Position numbers and translations under genes: made by a program. 64,000 bases of DNA from contig CAVWKS010000036.1 in assembly GCA_963755635.1 (NCBI GenBank), positions 558,001 to 622,000 of the forward strand, given 5' to 3'. Origin of the DNA: AC-32 sp963755635. Lineage in GTDB: Bacteria > Actinomycetota > Thermoleophilia > Gaiellales > Gaiellaceae. This document shows positions 17,639 through 28,608 of this stretch, one piece after another (position 1 is the stretch's first letter; the number at the start of each line of letters is the position of its first letter). The notes beneath the pieces were generated by a model, which was not told the DNA's origin, made no database searches, and saw only the letters and a list, made by a program, of their open reading frames with translations.

Positions 17639-18835
17639 ATGGCGTCGCCCCGCGGACAGAAGCCATATCGTCTTTACCGCGGCGGGCGAGTCAAGGGCCG
17701 GGTTCCGACTGCGGCCCCGCCGAGGAGGCCGCCGCGCACACCGCCCACCGAGCGAGACGGAGACGGGAGACGCCGCTACCGCGGCCCGGGGCCGAAACCG
17801 AGCGCGCGCGCTGCGCGCAAGATCCGCTGGGGCCGGGAGATCGGGATCGCGGTCGTCCTCGTCGTTCTCTTCTTCCTCGTCTGGGGCGTGCTCGGCTACG
17901 TCGTCTTCCGCGGCGGCGTCTCGGACGCGAACAAGCGCCTGCCGCAGACCGCCCGCACCGCCCTCACGCCGGACAAGGGATCGATGCTCTCGACCCCGAG
18001 CTCGATCCTGCTGCTGGGGACCGACCACTCGCTTGCGACCTCACGCTCGGGCGACCGGCACTCCGACTCGATCACGCTCCTGCGCACCGACCCCGCGCAC
18101 CACCGCCTCTACTACCTCTCGATCCCGCGCGATCTGCGCGTCGAGATTCCGGGCTACGGGCCGTCGAAGATCAACGCGGCCTTCCAGATCGGCGGGCCCC
18201 GGCTCGCGATCCGAACCGTCGCGAGCTACACCGACATTCCCGTCAACCACGTGATCGTCGTCAATTTCAACGACTTCAAGACGCTGATCGACAAGGTCGG
18301 CGGAATCACGATCGTCGTGCCGAAGCCGATCGTCTCGAAGTTCGACTGCCCGTTCCGCTCGCCGGTGCGCTGCTCGCGCTGGCGCGGCTGGCGCTTCAAG
18401 GCCGGCAAGCAGCACCTGAACGGGCGGCGGGCGCTGATCTACTCGCGCATCCGCGAGAACCTGCTCGACCCGTCCGAGAGCGACATCACGCGCGGCGAGC
18501 GCAACCAGCAGGTGCTGCAGGCCGTGATGAGCAAGCTCGCGAGCTTCTCGACGTTCGTGAAGATGCCGTTCATCGGCGGAGACCTGCTGAAGCCGCTCGC
18601 GACCGACCTCTCGGCGAGCCAGTTCGTCGAGCTCGGCTGGGGCAAGTTCCGCGGGCATCCGATCCACTGCCGGCTCGGCGGAACCTCGACCGGTGGCGAC
18701 ATCACGCCGAGCGAGGACAACGCGAAGGTGATCCTGATGGTGCTCGGCAAGTCGGCCGTGCAGCCGCCCGCGCCGTCGGGTGACACCTATCCACCGGGCT
18801 GCGTCTACGGGACGCGCGCGCCCGGAAGCCGCTAA
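17639..18835 (+). CDS. LytR-CpsA-Psr family cell-wall glycopolymer ligase
   Basis: 398 residues. Enzymes of this family transfer undecaprenyl-pyrophosphate-linked polymers to peptidoglycan on the outer membrane face. A basic, Pro-rich cytoplasmic N-terminus of about 65 residues precedes one transmembrane helix (IAVVLVVLFFLVWGVLGYVV). The catalytic LCP domain has SILLLGTDH, SDSITLLRTDP, LYYLSIPRDLRVEIPGYG, KINAAFQIGG and IYSRIRE, including the Arg and Asp residues that bind pyrophosphate and Mg2+. The C-terminus is short, with no LytR_C domain. Its 3' end overlaps the convergent fmdB-like gene by 4 bases (CTAA). Confidence 0.92.
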   Translation: MASPRGQKPYRLYRGGRVKGRVPTAAPPRRPPRTPPTERDGDGRRRYRGPGPKPSARAARKIRWGREIGIAVVLVVLFFLVWGVLGYVVFRGGVSDANKRLPQTARTALTPDKGSMLSTPSSILLLGTDHSLATSRSGDRHSDSITLLRTDPAHHRLYYLSIPRDLRVEIPGYGPSKINAAFQIGGPRLAIRTVASYTDIPVNHVIVVNFNDFKTLIDKVGGITIVVPKPIVSKFDCPFRSPVRCSRWRGWRFKAGKQHLNGRRALIYSRIRENLLDPSESDITRGERNQQVLQAVMSKLASFSTFVKMPFIGGDLLKPLATDLSASQFVELGWGKFRGHPIHCRLGGTSTGGDITPSEDNAKVILMVLGKSAVQPPAPSGDTYPPGCVYGTRAPGSR

Positions 18836-19116
18836 GTCTCCGCGGCTTTCTCTTTCTTCTCGGGTTTCGATTCCTTCTTGTCGGAGTCGGGCTTGGCGCC
18901 GTCCGTGTCCTTCGAATCGTCACGCTTGCGCTTGCCGCCGCGCCCGTAGTCGGTCGAGTAGAAGCCCGACCCCTTGAAGTGGACTGCCACCGGATAGAGC
19001 ACGCGCTCGACCGGGCCCTCGCCGCACTCCTCGCAGACCGTCGGCTGGGGGTCGTCCATCCGCTGAAACAGCTCGAACAGGTGCCCGTTCGGGCAGCGGT
19101 ACTCGTAGATCGGCAT
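18832..19116 (-). CDS. FmdB-type zinc-ribbon protein
   Basis: 94 residues. The N-terminus MPIYEYRCPNGHLFELFQR and CEECGEGPVERVL match the FmdB putative regulatory domain, and the central VHFKGSGFYSTDY is the usual signature. The tail is lysine/glutamate-rich and disordered (KPEKKEKAAE). The first zinc knuckle is C-P-N-G-H rather than C-x2-C, so a His may replace one ligand. The role is unclear; the family was first noted next to formamidase genes. It has its own leaderless-type -10 (TATCCT) 8 bases before the ATG. Confidence 0.88.
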   Translation of the reverse strand: MPIYEYRCPNGHLFELFQRMDDPQPTVCEECGEGPVERVLYPVAVHFKGSGFYSTDYGRGGKRKRDDSKDTDGAKPDSDKKESKPEKKEKAAET

Positions 19117-19121
19117 CTCGA

Positions 19122-19328
19122 CTAAGGATAGTCGGGGCTTCTGCTGCGACCGGCCTCGCGCTCGAGCGTCTCGCGGAAGCAGGGCGCGTCCTCGAAGGCG
19201 GCGAGGCCCGGCGGCGTCGAGCGTGCGCGGGGGCGCCTGCGGCGCGCGGCGGCGAGCACGGCCGAGGCGCCCACGAGCCCGCCGAGCAGGAACGAGCGCA
19301 GCCGCTCCGTCCTCCCTTCGCCGTCCAT
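19122..19328 (-). CDS. Small predicted membrane protein, unknown
   Basis: 68 residues: short charged start (DGEGRTERLR), one weak hydrophobic helix (SFLLGGLVGASAVLAAA), an Arg-rich stop-transfer and a polar tail (PPGLAAFEDAPCFRETLERE). ATG 19328 is preceded at 6 bases by GACAAT, a variant leaderless -10 that keeps the key A2 and T6. It is divergent from psuK and immediately upstream of the fmdB-like gene, whose -10 falls at its 3' end. No family was recognised. Confidence 0.5.
   Translation of the reverse strand: MDGEGRTERLRSFLLGGLVGASAVLAAARRRRPRARSTPPGLAAFEDAPCFRETLEREAGRSRSPDYP
19125..19130 (-). promoter_or_regulatory. -10 element of the fmdB-like gene (leaderless type)
   Basis: Minus-strand TATCCT, then 8 bases, then ATG 19116. 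It overlaps the last codons of the upstream small gene. Confidence 0.35.
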
Positions 19329-19343
19329 GCCACGATTGTCGCA

Positions 19344-20168
19344 GTGATCTGCACGCTGGGCGACCTGCTCCTGGACGTGATCGTGCGCGCGCCGTCCCAG
19401 CTGGCGGCGGGAGCCGACACGCCGGCCGAGACGCGCCTCGCCTCCGGCGGGCAGGCGGCGAACGTGGCGGCGTGGGCCGCCGCGCTCGGCGAGCAGGCGC
19501 GCTTCGTCGGCAAGCTGGCGGACGACGCGGCCGGCGAGCTGGCCCGCACGCTGCTCGAACAGCGCGGGGTCGAGGTCGTGGGGCCGCACGTGGACGGCCG
19601 GACCGGCGTCGTCGTCGCCCTGGTCGGGCCGGACGGCGAGCGTTCGATGGCGACCGACCGCGGTGTCTCGCCGGAGCTCCGGGCTGACGAGCTCGAGCCG
19701 GCCTGGCTCGACGGCTGCCGCTGGCTGCACCTCTCCGGCTACTCGCTGCTCGCGGAGCCGATTGCGGAGGCGGCGCTCGCGGCGGCCGCTCTTGCGCGCA
19801 GCGAGGGCGCGCGCGTGAGCGTCGACCTCTCGTCGTGGAGCGCGATCCGCGCGTACGGCCCGGCCGAGTTCCGGGCGAGGCTCGAGCAGCTCGGCCCCGA
19901 CGTCGTCTTCGCGAATGAGCCCGAGTGGGAGCTCGTCGGCGCTGCCTACGCCCTCGCGGAGACGGCCGTGTTGAAGCGCGGCCCGCGCGGCGTCGTCGTG
20001 CACGGGCCGGACGGGAGCGAGGAGCACGCGGCCGTCGACGGCGGCGCGGTCGTCGATACCACGGGTGCCGGGGACGCGCTCGCGGCAGGCTTCATCGTCG
20101 GCGGGATCGAGCTGGGGCTGGAGGCTGCCGGACGCTGCGTCGGGCAGCTCGGGGCAGTGCCGGTCTGA
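19344..20168 (+). CDS. psuK: PfkB family carbohydrate kinase, probable pseudouridine kinase
   Basis: 274 residues. Ribokinase-fold enzyme: ASGGQAANVAAWAAALG (substrate Gly-Gly and Asn), an RSMATDRGVS lid region, VVFANEPEWELV, and the ATP/catalytic signature VDTTGAGDALAAGF with the catalytic Asp. It is the first gene of a pair with psuG, which in other bacteria marks pseudouridine breakdown: PsuK phosphorylates pseudouridine at the 5' position. By sequence alone ribokinase-like specificity cannot be excluded; the context decides it. Start GTG 19344 has CACGAT 7 bases upstream. Confidence 0.85.
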   Translation: MICTLGDLLLDVIVRAPSQLAAGADTPAETRLASGGQAANVAAWAAALGEQARFVGKLADDAAGELARTLLEQRGVEVVGPHVDGRTGVVVALVGPDGERSMATDRGVSPELRADELEPAWLDGCRWLHLSGYSLLAEPIAEAALAAAALARSEGARVSVDLSSWSAIRAYGPAEFRARLEQLGPDVVFANEPEWELVGAAYALAETAVLKRGPRGVVVHGPDGSEEHAAVDGGAVVDTTGAGDALAAGFIVGGIELGLEAAGRCVGQLGAVPV

Positions 20169-20178
20169 TGGAGCAGGT

Positions 20179-21072
20179 GTGACGGAACTGCTCCGAATCG
20201 CGCCGGAAGTGCAACAAGCTCTCCACAACGGCGGCCCGGTGGTCGCGCTCGAGACTACCCTGATCGCACACGGTTTCCCTCCCAGGGTGGGGGTGGAGGT
20301 GGGGCGCGCCGCGGAGGCGGCGGTTCGCGCCGAAGGGGCCGTGCCCGCGACGGTCGGCGTGCTCGATGGGGCGGTCGCCGCCGGGCTCTCGGACGAGGAG
20401 CTCGAGCTGTTCGGCGAGGCCGGAGCCGAGGCCCGCAAGACAGGCCCGCGCGACCTCGCCGCCGTGGCCGCCCAGGGCGGGCTCGGCGCAACCACCGTCG
20501 GCGGCACGCTCGCGGTCTGCCGCGCCGCCGGGATCCGCTTCCTCGGCACAGGCGGGATCGGCGGCGTCCACCGCGGCTTCGCCGAGCGGCCCGACATCTC
20601 CGCCGACCTGACGGAGCTGGCGCGAACGCAGACGCTGGTCGTCTCCTCCGGCGCCAAGTCGCTGCTCGACGTCCAGGCCACCGCCGAGGCGCTCGAGACG
20701 CTCGGCGTCCCGGTGCTCGGCTTCCGCACGAACGAGCTGCCGCTCTTCTACGCCGCCGCGGGCGGGCCACCGGTATCGGCCCGAGTCGAAGAGCCTGCAG
20801 AAGCTGCGCGGATCGCGAGCGCCCACTGGCAGCTAGGCGGCGCGGGCCTGCTGCTGGGCAACCCGCCGGCGAACCCGGTCGACGTCGAGCCGCTGATCGC
20901 CGACGCGCTGGAGCAGGCCGCCGAGCAGGGAGTCAGCGGCGGCGCCGTCACGCCGTTCGTCCTCTCCTACCTCCACGACCACAGCGGCGGCCGGACATTG
21001 GAGGTCAACCGCGAGCTGATCGTCGCCAACGCCGGCCTGGCGGCCCGAGTGGCAGTCGCAGCCGCGGGCTAG
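20179..21072 (+). CDS. psuG: Pseudouridine-5'-phosphate glycosidase
   Basis: 297 residues. Cleaves the C-C glycosidic bond of pseudouridine 5'-phosphate to uracil and ribose-5-phosphate. Family motifs: VALETTLIAHGFP, VPATVGVLDG, ARKTGPRDLAAVAAQG (catalytic Lys), GATTVGGTLAVCRAAGI, FLGTGGIGGVHRG and SSGAKSLLDV. GTG 20179 was chosen 10 bases after the psuK stop; the open frame extends upstream into psuK without similarity. The 3' end overlaps the convergent GYD gene through CTAG. Confidence 0.96.
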   Translation: MTELLRIAPEVQQALHNGGPVVALETTLIAHGFPPRVGVEVGRAAEAAVRAEGAVPATVGVLDGAVAAGLSDEELELFGEAGAEARKTGPRDLAAVAAQGGLGATTVGGTLAVCRAAGIRFLGTGGIGGVHRGFAERPDISADLTELARTQTLVVSSGAKSLLDVQATAEALETLGVPVLGFRTNELPLFYAAAGGPPVSARVEEPAEAARIASAHWQLGGAGLLLGNPPANPVDVEPLIADALEQAAEQGVSGGAVTPFVLSYLHDHSGGRTLEVNRELIVANAGLAARVAVAAAG

Positions 21073-21353
21073 CTGAACGTCGCGAGAAACTCGTCGACGG
21101 AGAGGGCCGTCAGCGTCTGCAGCTTCGCGCTCCCGCGCGCGCCCAAGGCCACCGAGACGCGAGCGATCGTCTCCGTGTCCGGTGCCTCGACGACGTTCAC
21201 GAAGTCGAACGGCCCGAGCGTCGCCCACTGGTGGACGACCTTCGCGCCGAGCTCCTCGACGTCGCGGTTGACCTCCCGGAGCCGGTCAGGGTTGGCCTTC
21301 AGGGTCTGCACGCCCTGTGCCGTCAGGCTCGAGAGCATGATGTAGGTCGGCAT
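21069..21353 (-). CDS. GYD domain protein
   Basis: 94 residues of the small ferredoxin-like-fold GYD family (PF08734-type): MPTYIMLSSLTAQGVQTLK, GAKVVHQWATLGPFDFVNVV and TIARVSVALGARGSAKLQTL. The motif that gives the family its name (GxYD) appears here as GPFDFV. The biochemical role is unknown. A strong Shine-Dalgarno (AGGAGG) stands 5 bases before ATG 21353. It is convergent with psuG and in line with the clpB operon tail. Confidence 0.85.
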   Translation of the reverse strand: MPTYIMLSSLTAQGVQTLKANPDRLREVNRDVEELGAKVVHQWATLGPFDFVNVVEAPDTETIARVSVALGARGSAKLQTLTALSVDEFLATFS

Positions 21354-21380
21354 CGCTCCTCCTGTTTCGGGTGCTCGATG

Positions 21381-22038
21381 CTAACCGGGCTGCCTGATCG
21401 AAGTAGAGCTGGCCGGCGCCGAGGAAGAGCAGCGGCGAGATGAAGACGAGCGACACGAACGCCGCCGACGAGCGCGCGATCTTGCTGGCGCCGAGCAGGA
21501 GCACGAACAGCACCGTCGCCGTCAGGAACGAGACGATCACGAGCGCGGCCAAGCGAGCCGATCGCGTGCATCGGATCGGCGCGGCAGAGCTCGAAGCCGC
21601 GGCGCAGCGAGCCCAAGTACCCGCGACCCTCGAGCAAGGCCGCCGGCACCGCGAGGCCGAAGGCGCCCAGCCAGACGACCGCGGGCAGGATGAAGAAGCT
21701 GTAGAGGAAGAGCGCGGGCACGAACAGCACGACACCGACCGCGAAGGCAACTGCCACTCGCTTGCGCGGAGGGCGTTCTCCTGACGCGAGCAGCACGCCG
21801 CCGATGTACGAGGCGGTCATCAGCGGTGCGCCGACGATCAGCGCGAAGGCCAGGTCCCACCAGCCGGGGATGAACACGACTCCGACAAGGGTGACCGCCG
21901 GGCCCACACCGAGCGCGAGCGAGGGCCAGAAGCGCCGGCCATAGAGCCGAATCGCCTCTGCGATCACCTGCCCGATCGGTCGAGTCTCGTGCGGCAGCGG
22001 CGGCGGCAGCGGCTCCTTCGGCCGCCCTCTGCGCGCCA

Positions 22039-22039
<1 letters not shown>
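21381..22039 (-). CDS. Polytopic membrane protein at the end of the heat-shock operon (frameshifted)
   Basis: The start ATG 22039 shares a base with the clpB stop (TGATG), so it belongs to that operon. The N-terminus is Pro-rich and cytoplasmic. At least five hydrophobic segments follow (SLALGVGPAVTLVGVVFI, LAFALIVGAPLMTASYIGG, VAVAFAVGVVLFVPALFL, FILPAVVWLGAFGLAVPAAL). A frame change near 21560 then leads to LAALVIVSFLTATVLFVLLL and SLVFISPLLFLGAGQLYFDQ. A second indel near 21390 would end it at the TAG at 21381; otherwise it runs into the GYD gene. Family not recognised. Confidence 0.6.
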
Positions 22040-24491
<2,452 letters not shown>

Positions 24492-24510
<19 letters not shown>

Positions 24511-24872
24511 TTTCGCTCCGGTAGTTGAGTTGGGTCGTAGAGAACGAGGTCGCGGCGGTACTGCCTGTGCACCTGCTCGATCGCCTCGCGCATCTGGCGC
24601 TCGAGCCGCTCCATCCGCGCCCGCATGTGCTGGAGCTGCTCTTCGAGCTCGAGCACGGCCTCGACGCCCGCGAGGTTGAGGCCGAGCTGTGTCGTCAGCT
24701 TCTGGATCAGGCGCAGCCGCGCGAGGTCGGCCTCCGAGTAGAGGCGCGTGTTCCCGGCGGTGCGCTGTGGCCGGACGAGGCCCTTCTGCTCGTACATGCG
24801 CAGCGTCTGCGGGTGCATCCCGACGAGCTCGGCCGCGACGGAGATCATGTAACGCGGGCGGTCGTCGATCAC
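24492..24872 (-). CDS. hspR: MerR-type heat-shock repressor HspR
   Basis: 126 residues. Represses the dnaK operon and clpB in actinobacteria, with DnaK as co-repressor. The MerR HTH reads ISVAAELVGMHPQTLRMYEQ then KGLVRPQRTAGNTRLYSEAD, the HspR hallmark. A long coiled coil follows (LNLAGVEAVLELEEQLQ, MRARMERLERQMREAIEQ). GTG 24872 forms GTGA with the preceding gene, and the end overlaps clpB. The organisation dnaK-grpE-dnaJ-x-hspR-clpB puts the repressor inside the operon it controls. Confidence 0.95.
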
Positions 24873-25153
24873 GCAGCCCTCCGAGAGCGGAGCACGAGAT
24901 ACGTCGTGACGACTCCGGCGAGGGCGACGATCGCGATCCAGCCGCCGATCCGCCAGAGACTGGCGATGCCGTGCCAGGCGAAGATCCAGATCAAGAACTT
25001 GGCGAGGAAGCCGAGCTTCGCGAGGGCCGCGGCACCTGCAGCGGCCCCGCCGGCGGCCGTGCCCAGGCCGACCCGCCTGGTCCGCTGCTCGGCCGTCTCC
25101 GGCTCCGGCGCCTCGCGAGGGCCCTGCTCGAGCAGGTCGTCGTGCTTGGCCAT
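24869..25153 (-). CDS. Small membrane protein embedded in the dnaK operon
   Basis: 94 residues. It has an acidic cytoplasmic N-terminus (KHDDLLEQGPREAPEPE), an Ala/Gly-rich segment (LGTAAGGAAAGAAALAKLGF) and two hydrophobic helices (LAKFLIWIFAWHGIASLW, IAIVALAGVVTTYLVL). It lies between dnaJ and hspR with overlapping start and stop codons on both sides (TGATG and GTGA), so it is surely translated with them. I do not know a named family. A membrane component inside the hspR-clpB unit is unusual. Confidence 0.8.
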   Translation of the reverse strand: MAKHDDLLEQGPREAPEPETAEQRTRRVGLGTAAGGAAAGAAALAKLGFLAKFLIWIFAWHGIASLWRIGGWIAIVALAGVVTTYLVLRSRRAA

Positions 25154-26223
25154 CAGCCGCCCGCTTTCTGCAGCTCTTCCATCAGCTCGCGCTGCTTCTT
25201 CGTCAGCTTCTTCGGCACGGTCAGCTTCACGCGCGCGAGGACGTCGCCGCGGCCGTGGCCCTTCAGCTTCGGGGCGCCCTTGCCCTTGACGCGCAGGAGC
25301 GTCCCGTCGGTCGTGCCGGCCTTGACCTTCACGGTCACGGGCCCGTCGGGGGTCGGTACCGAGACCTGCCCGCCGAGCGCCGCCAGCGAGAACTCGACCG
25401 GCACGTCGACGACGAGGTCGTTGCCGCGCCGCGTGAACGTCTTCGAGGGCTCGACGCGAGTTATCACGTAGAGATCGCCCGCCTCGGCGCCGCCGTAGCC
25501 GGCCTCGCCCTTGCCGCGCAGGCGGATCCGCGAGCCGTCCTTGACGCCGGCCGGGATCTTGACCGTGTAGCGCTTCGTCCGCCGCTCGCGGCCGGTGCCG
25601 CGGCACTTCGGGCACGGGTCCTCGATCACGGTCCCGTTCCCGCGGCAGCGCGGGCACGGCTGGGAGAGGGCGAACAGGCCCTGGCTCTGCGAGACGACGC
25701 CGCGGCCCTGACACTCGGGGCAGAGCGTCGGCGCGGTCCCGGGCTTCGCCCCCGAGCCGTGGCACTCGCGGCAGGCGGTCTCGAGCTGGACGGGGATCGT
25801 CGTCTCGACGCCGTGCAGCGAATCCTCGAACGAGAGGTTGACCTCCACCTCGAGATCGCTGCCGCGCTGGCCGCGCTGCTGCTGCTGCTGGCGACCGCGG
25901 CCGCCTCCGAAGAGCCCGCCGAAGATGTCGCTCAGATCGCCGAGGTCGCCGAAGTCGAACCCCTCGGTCGTGAAGTTGAAGCCGCCCGGGCCGCCGCGGC
26001 CGTTCGCCGAGCCGAAGTTGTCGTACTGCTTGCGCTTCTCCGGGTCGGAGAGGACGTCGTAGGCGTGCTGCACTTCCTTGAAGCGCTCCTCGGCAGCGTC
26101 GTCACCCGGGTTCGCGTCGGGGTGGTGCTGCCGCGCGAGCTTGCGGTACGCCTTCTTGATCTCGTCCTGGCTCGCGTTCTTCGCGACTCCAAGGGTCTCG
26201 TAGAAGTCTTTAACCGCTGCCAT
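25153..26223 (-). CDS. dnaJ: Chaperone DnaJ (Hsp40), type I
   Basis: 356 residues. J domain (KDFYETLGVAKNASQDEIKK, with the HPD motif in RQHHPDANPGD), Gly/Phe-rich linker (GGPGGFNFTTEGFDFGDLGD), and a zinc-finger domain with four CxxCxGxG-type repeats (CRECHGSGA, CPECQGRG, CPRCRGNG, CPKCRGTG). C-terminal substrate-binding domains follow. It stimulates DnaK ATPase. ATG 26223 (MAAVKDFYE) was chosen over a GTG nine codons earlier because it begins the J domain; it overlaps grpE by 14 bases. Confidence 0.97.
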   Translation of the reverse strand: MAAVKDFYETLGVAKNASQDEIKKAYRKLARQHHPDANPGDDAAEERFKEVQHAYDVLSDPEKRKQYDNFGSANGRGGPGGFNFTTEGFDFGDLGDLSDIFGGLFGGGRGRQQQQQRGQRGSDLEVEVNLSFEDSLHGVETTIPVQLETACRECHGSGAKPGTAPTLCPECQGRGVVSQSQGLFALSQPCPRCRGNGTVIEDPCPKCRGTGRERRTKRYTVKIPAGVKDGSRIRLRGKGEAGYGGAEAGDLYVITRVEPSKTFTRRGNDLVVDVPVEFSLAALGGQVSVPTPDGPVTVKVKAGTTDGTLLRVKGKGAPKLKGHGRGDVLARVKLTVPKKLTKKQRELMEELQKAGG

Positions 26224-26704
26224 CGCCGGCCTCCGGCGGCGCCGCGACAACGACCCGCGCCGGCCGGATCACGCGGTCGCCGAGGCGGTAGCCCTTCTGC
26301 AGCACCTCGAGCACGGAGCCTTCCTCCGCGTCGGACGGCTGCGAGAGGAGCGCCTCGTGGACGTGCGGGTCGAAGCGGCCGTTCGTCTCGATCTCCGCGA
26401 GACCCTCGCGCGTCAAAGCATCGCGCAGGGACCGCTGCACCAAACGAACGCCCTCTTCGAGCTTCGCCTCCTCGTGCTCTTCCGCGGCCGCGAGCGCGCG
26501 CTCGAGATCGTCGAGCACGGGCAAGAGCTCCTTGACGAGCCGCTCGTGGGCGCGCGCGACCAGGCTCTCCTGATCGCGCGCGACCCGCTTGCGGTAGTTC
26601 TCGAACTCGGCCGCGACCCGCTTGAGGTCGTTCAGGTGCTCGTCACGCTCGGCCTCGAGCGCCGCCACCTGCTCCTCGAGCGTGAGCTCACGCTCCTCCG
26701 TCAC
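26210..26704 (-). CDS. grpE: Nucleotide exchange factor GrpE
   Basis: 164 residues. Dimeric exchange factor for DnaK. A long N-terminal coiled coil (EEQVAALEAERDEHLNDLKR, AAEFENYRKRVARDQ) precedes the beta-wing domain (FDPHVHEALL, VLEVLQKGYRLGDRVIRPAR). The GTG start at 26704 forms GTGA with the dnaK stop. The length is typical. Confidence 0.96.
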   Translation of the reverse strand: MTEERELTLEEQVAALEAERDEHLNDLKRVAAEFENYRKRVARDQESLVARAHERLVKELLPVLDDLERALAAAEEHEEAKLEEGVRLVQRSLRDALTREGLAEIETNGRFDPHVHEALLSQPSDAEEGSVLEVLQKGYRLGDRVIRPARVVVAAPPEAGDGSG

Positions 26705-28608
26705 GAGGTCTTGGCCTCTTCGTCGACGACCTCGGCGTCCTCGATCACCTCGTCATCGGGCTCCGGCTCGGACGCTTCGCCGTTCCCGCCCGACGCGGCC
26801 TGCGCAGAAGCCTGCGCGTAGACCGCCTCGGCGAGCTTCTGCGAGGCCTCCTGGAGCGCCTCCGACTTCGACCGGATCTCGGCCAGGTCGTCGGTCTCCA
26901 GCGCCTGCTTCAGCTCCATCACGCGGCCCTCGATCGTCGAGGCCTCGTTCTCGTCGAGCTTGTCGCGGTGCTCCTTGAGCGACTTCTCGGTCGCGTACGC
27001 GAGCGCCTCGGCCTGGTTCTTCGCGTCGGCCAGCTCGCGCAGGCGGTGTGCCTCGTCGGCGTGCGCCTCCGCCTCGGAGATCATCTGCTCGACCTCCTCC
27101 GGCTTCAGGCCCGAGCCGCCTTCGATCTTGATCTGCTGCTCGTTCCCGGTGCCGAGATCCTTGGCCGAGACGTTGATGATCCCGTTTGCGTCGATGTCGA
27201 ATGTGACCTCGATCTGCGGCATGCCCCGAGGCGCCGGCGGGATGCCGACGAGCTGGAACTTGCCGAGCGTCTTGTTGTAGACCACCATCTCCGACTCGCC
27301 CTGGAGCACGTGGATCTCGACCGACGGCTGGTTGTCGTCGGCCGTCGTGTACGTCTGGGACTTCTTCGTCGGGATGGTCGTGTTGCGCTCGATCAGCGGG
27401 TTGAAGACGCCGCCCTTGGTCTCGATCCCGAGGCTCAGAGGCGTGACGTCGAGGAGCAGGATGTCCTTGACCTCGCCCTTGAGCACGCCGCCCTGGATGG
27501 CCGCGCCGACGGCGACGACCTCGTCCGGGTTGACGCCCTTGTGCGGGTCCTTGCCGATCAGCTCCTTGACCTTGTCGACGACCGCCGGCATGCGGGTCAT
27601 GCCGCCGACGAGGATGACGTGGTCGATCTTCGACGCGTCGAGGCCGGCGTCGGCCAGGCACTTCTTGGTCGGCTCGACGGTCCGGTCGAGCAGCTCGGCG
27701 GTCAGCTCGTTCAGCTTCGCGCGGGTGAGCTGCAGGTCGAGGTGCTTCGGGCCCTCAGGCGTCGCGGTGACGAACGGCAGGTTGATCTGCGTCGTCATCG
27801 TCGAGGAGAGCTCGATCTTCGCCTTCTCGGCCGCCTCGTACAGGCGCTGCAGGGCCATCCGGTCCTGCGCCAGGTCGATCCCCTGGTCACGCTTGAACTC
27901 CGCGGCCATCCAGTCGACGATCGCCTTGTCGAAGTTGTCGCCGCCGAGGTGGTTGTCGCCGTTCGTGGCCTTCACCTCGAAGACGCCCTCGCCGAGCTCG
28001 AGGATCGAGACGTCGAACGTCCCGCCGCCGAGGTCGAAGACGAGGATCGTGTGGTCGGAGGCCTCCTTGTCGAGGCCGTACGCGAGCGCCGCGGCGGTCG
28101 GCTCGTTGATGATCCGCAGGACGTTGAGCCCGGCGATCTTGCCGGCGTCCTTGGTCGCCTCGCGCTGCGCGTTGTTGAAGTAGGCCGGGACGGTGATCAC
28201 CGCGTCGGTGACCGTCTCGCCGAGGTAGGCCTCGGAGTCGGCCTTCAGCTTCTGGAGGATCATCGCGCTGATCTCCGGCGGGGCGTAGTCCTTGCCCTCC
28301 GCCTTGACGCGCACGTCGCCGTTCGGGCCTTCGACGACCTCGTACGGGACGATCTTCATCTCTTCCGAGACCTCGCCGTACTTGCGGCCCATGAAGCGCT
28401 TGATCGAGAAGATCGTGTTCTGCGAGTTCGTGACCTGCTGGCGCTTCGCGGGCGCGCCGACGAGCCGCTGGCCGTCGTTCGTGAACGCGACGACGGACGG
28501 GGTTGTGCGCCCGCCTTCGGCGTTCGGGATGACGGACGGCTCGCCGCCCTCGATCACGGCCACACAGGAGTTGGTCGTGCCGAGGTCGATGCCGATAGTC
28601 TTTGCCAT
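26701..28608 (-). CDS. dnaK: Chaperone DnaK (Hsp70)
   Basis: 635 residues, intact. The nucleotide-binding domain starts AKTIGIDLGTTNSCVAVIEG. Phosphate-2 and connect motifs are present (ILVFDLGGGTFDVSILELG, VILVGGMTRMPAV). The substrate-binding domain follows (LLLDVTPLSLGIETKGG, with the NTTIPTKKSQ region), then a helical lid and an acidic C-terminal tail (EPEPDDEVIEDAEVVDEEA). ATG 28608 has a good AAGGAG ribosome-binding site. It heads the operon dnaK-grpE-dnaJ-membrane protein-hspR-clpB-membrane protein. Confidence 0.98.
   Translation of the reverse strand: MAKTIGIDLGTTNSCVAVIEGGEPSVIPNAEGGRTTPSVVAFTNDGQRLVGAPAKRQQVTNSQNTIFSIKRFMGRKYGEVSEEMKIVPYEVVEGPNGDVRVKAEGKDYAPPEISAMILQKLKADSEAYLGETVTDAVITVPAYFNNAQREATKDAGKIAGLNVLRIINEPTAAALAYGLDKEASDHTILVFDLGGGTFDVSILELGEGVFEVKATNGDNHLGGDNFDKAIVDWMAAEFKRDQGIDLAQDRMALQRLYEAAEKAKIELSSTMTTQINLPFVTATPEGPKHLDLQLTRAKLNELTAELLDRTVEPTKKCLADAGLDASKIDHVILVGGMTRMPAVVDKVKELIGKDPHKGVNPDEVVAVGAAIQGGVLKGEVKDILLLDVTPLSLGIETKGGVFNPLIERNTTIPTKKSQTYTTADDNQPSVEIHVLQGESEMVVYNKTLGKFQLVGIPPAPRGMPQIEVTFDIDANGIINVSAKDLGTGNEQQIKIEGGSGLKPEEVEQMISEAEAHADEAHRLRELADAKNQAEALAYATEKSLKEHRDKLDENEASTIEGRVMELKQALETDDLAEIRSKSEALQEASQKLAEAVYAQASAQAASGGNGEASEPEPDDEVIEDAEVVDEEAKTS

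Noticed and set aside
20092..20826. Minus-strand frame opposite psuG
   Set aside because: Shadow frame; psuG is complete on the plus strand.
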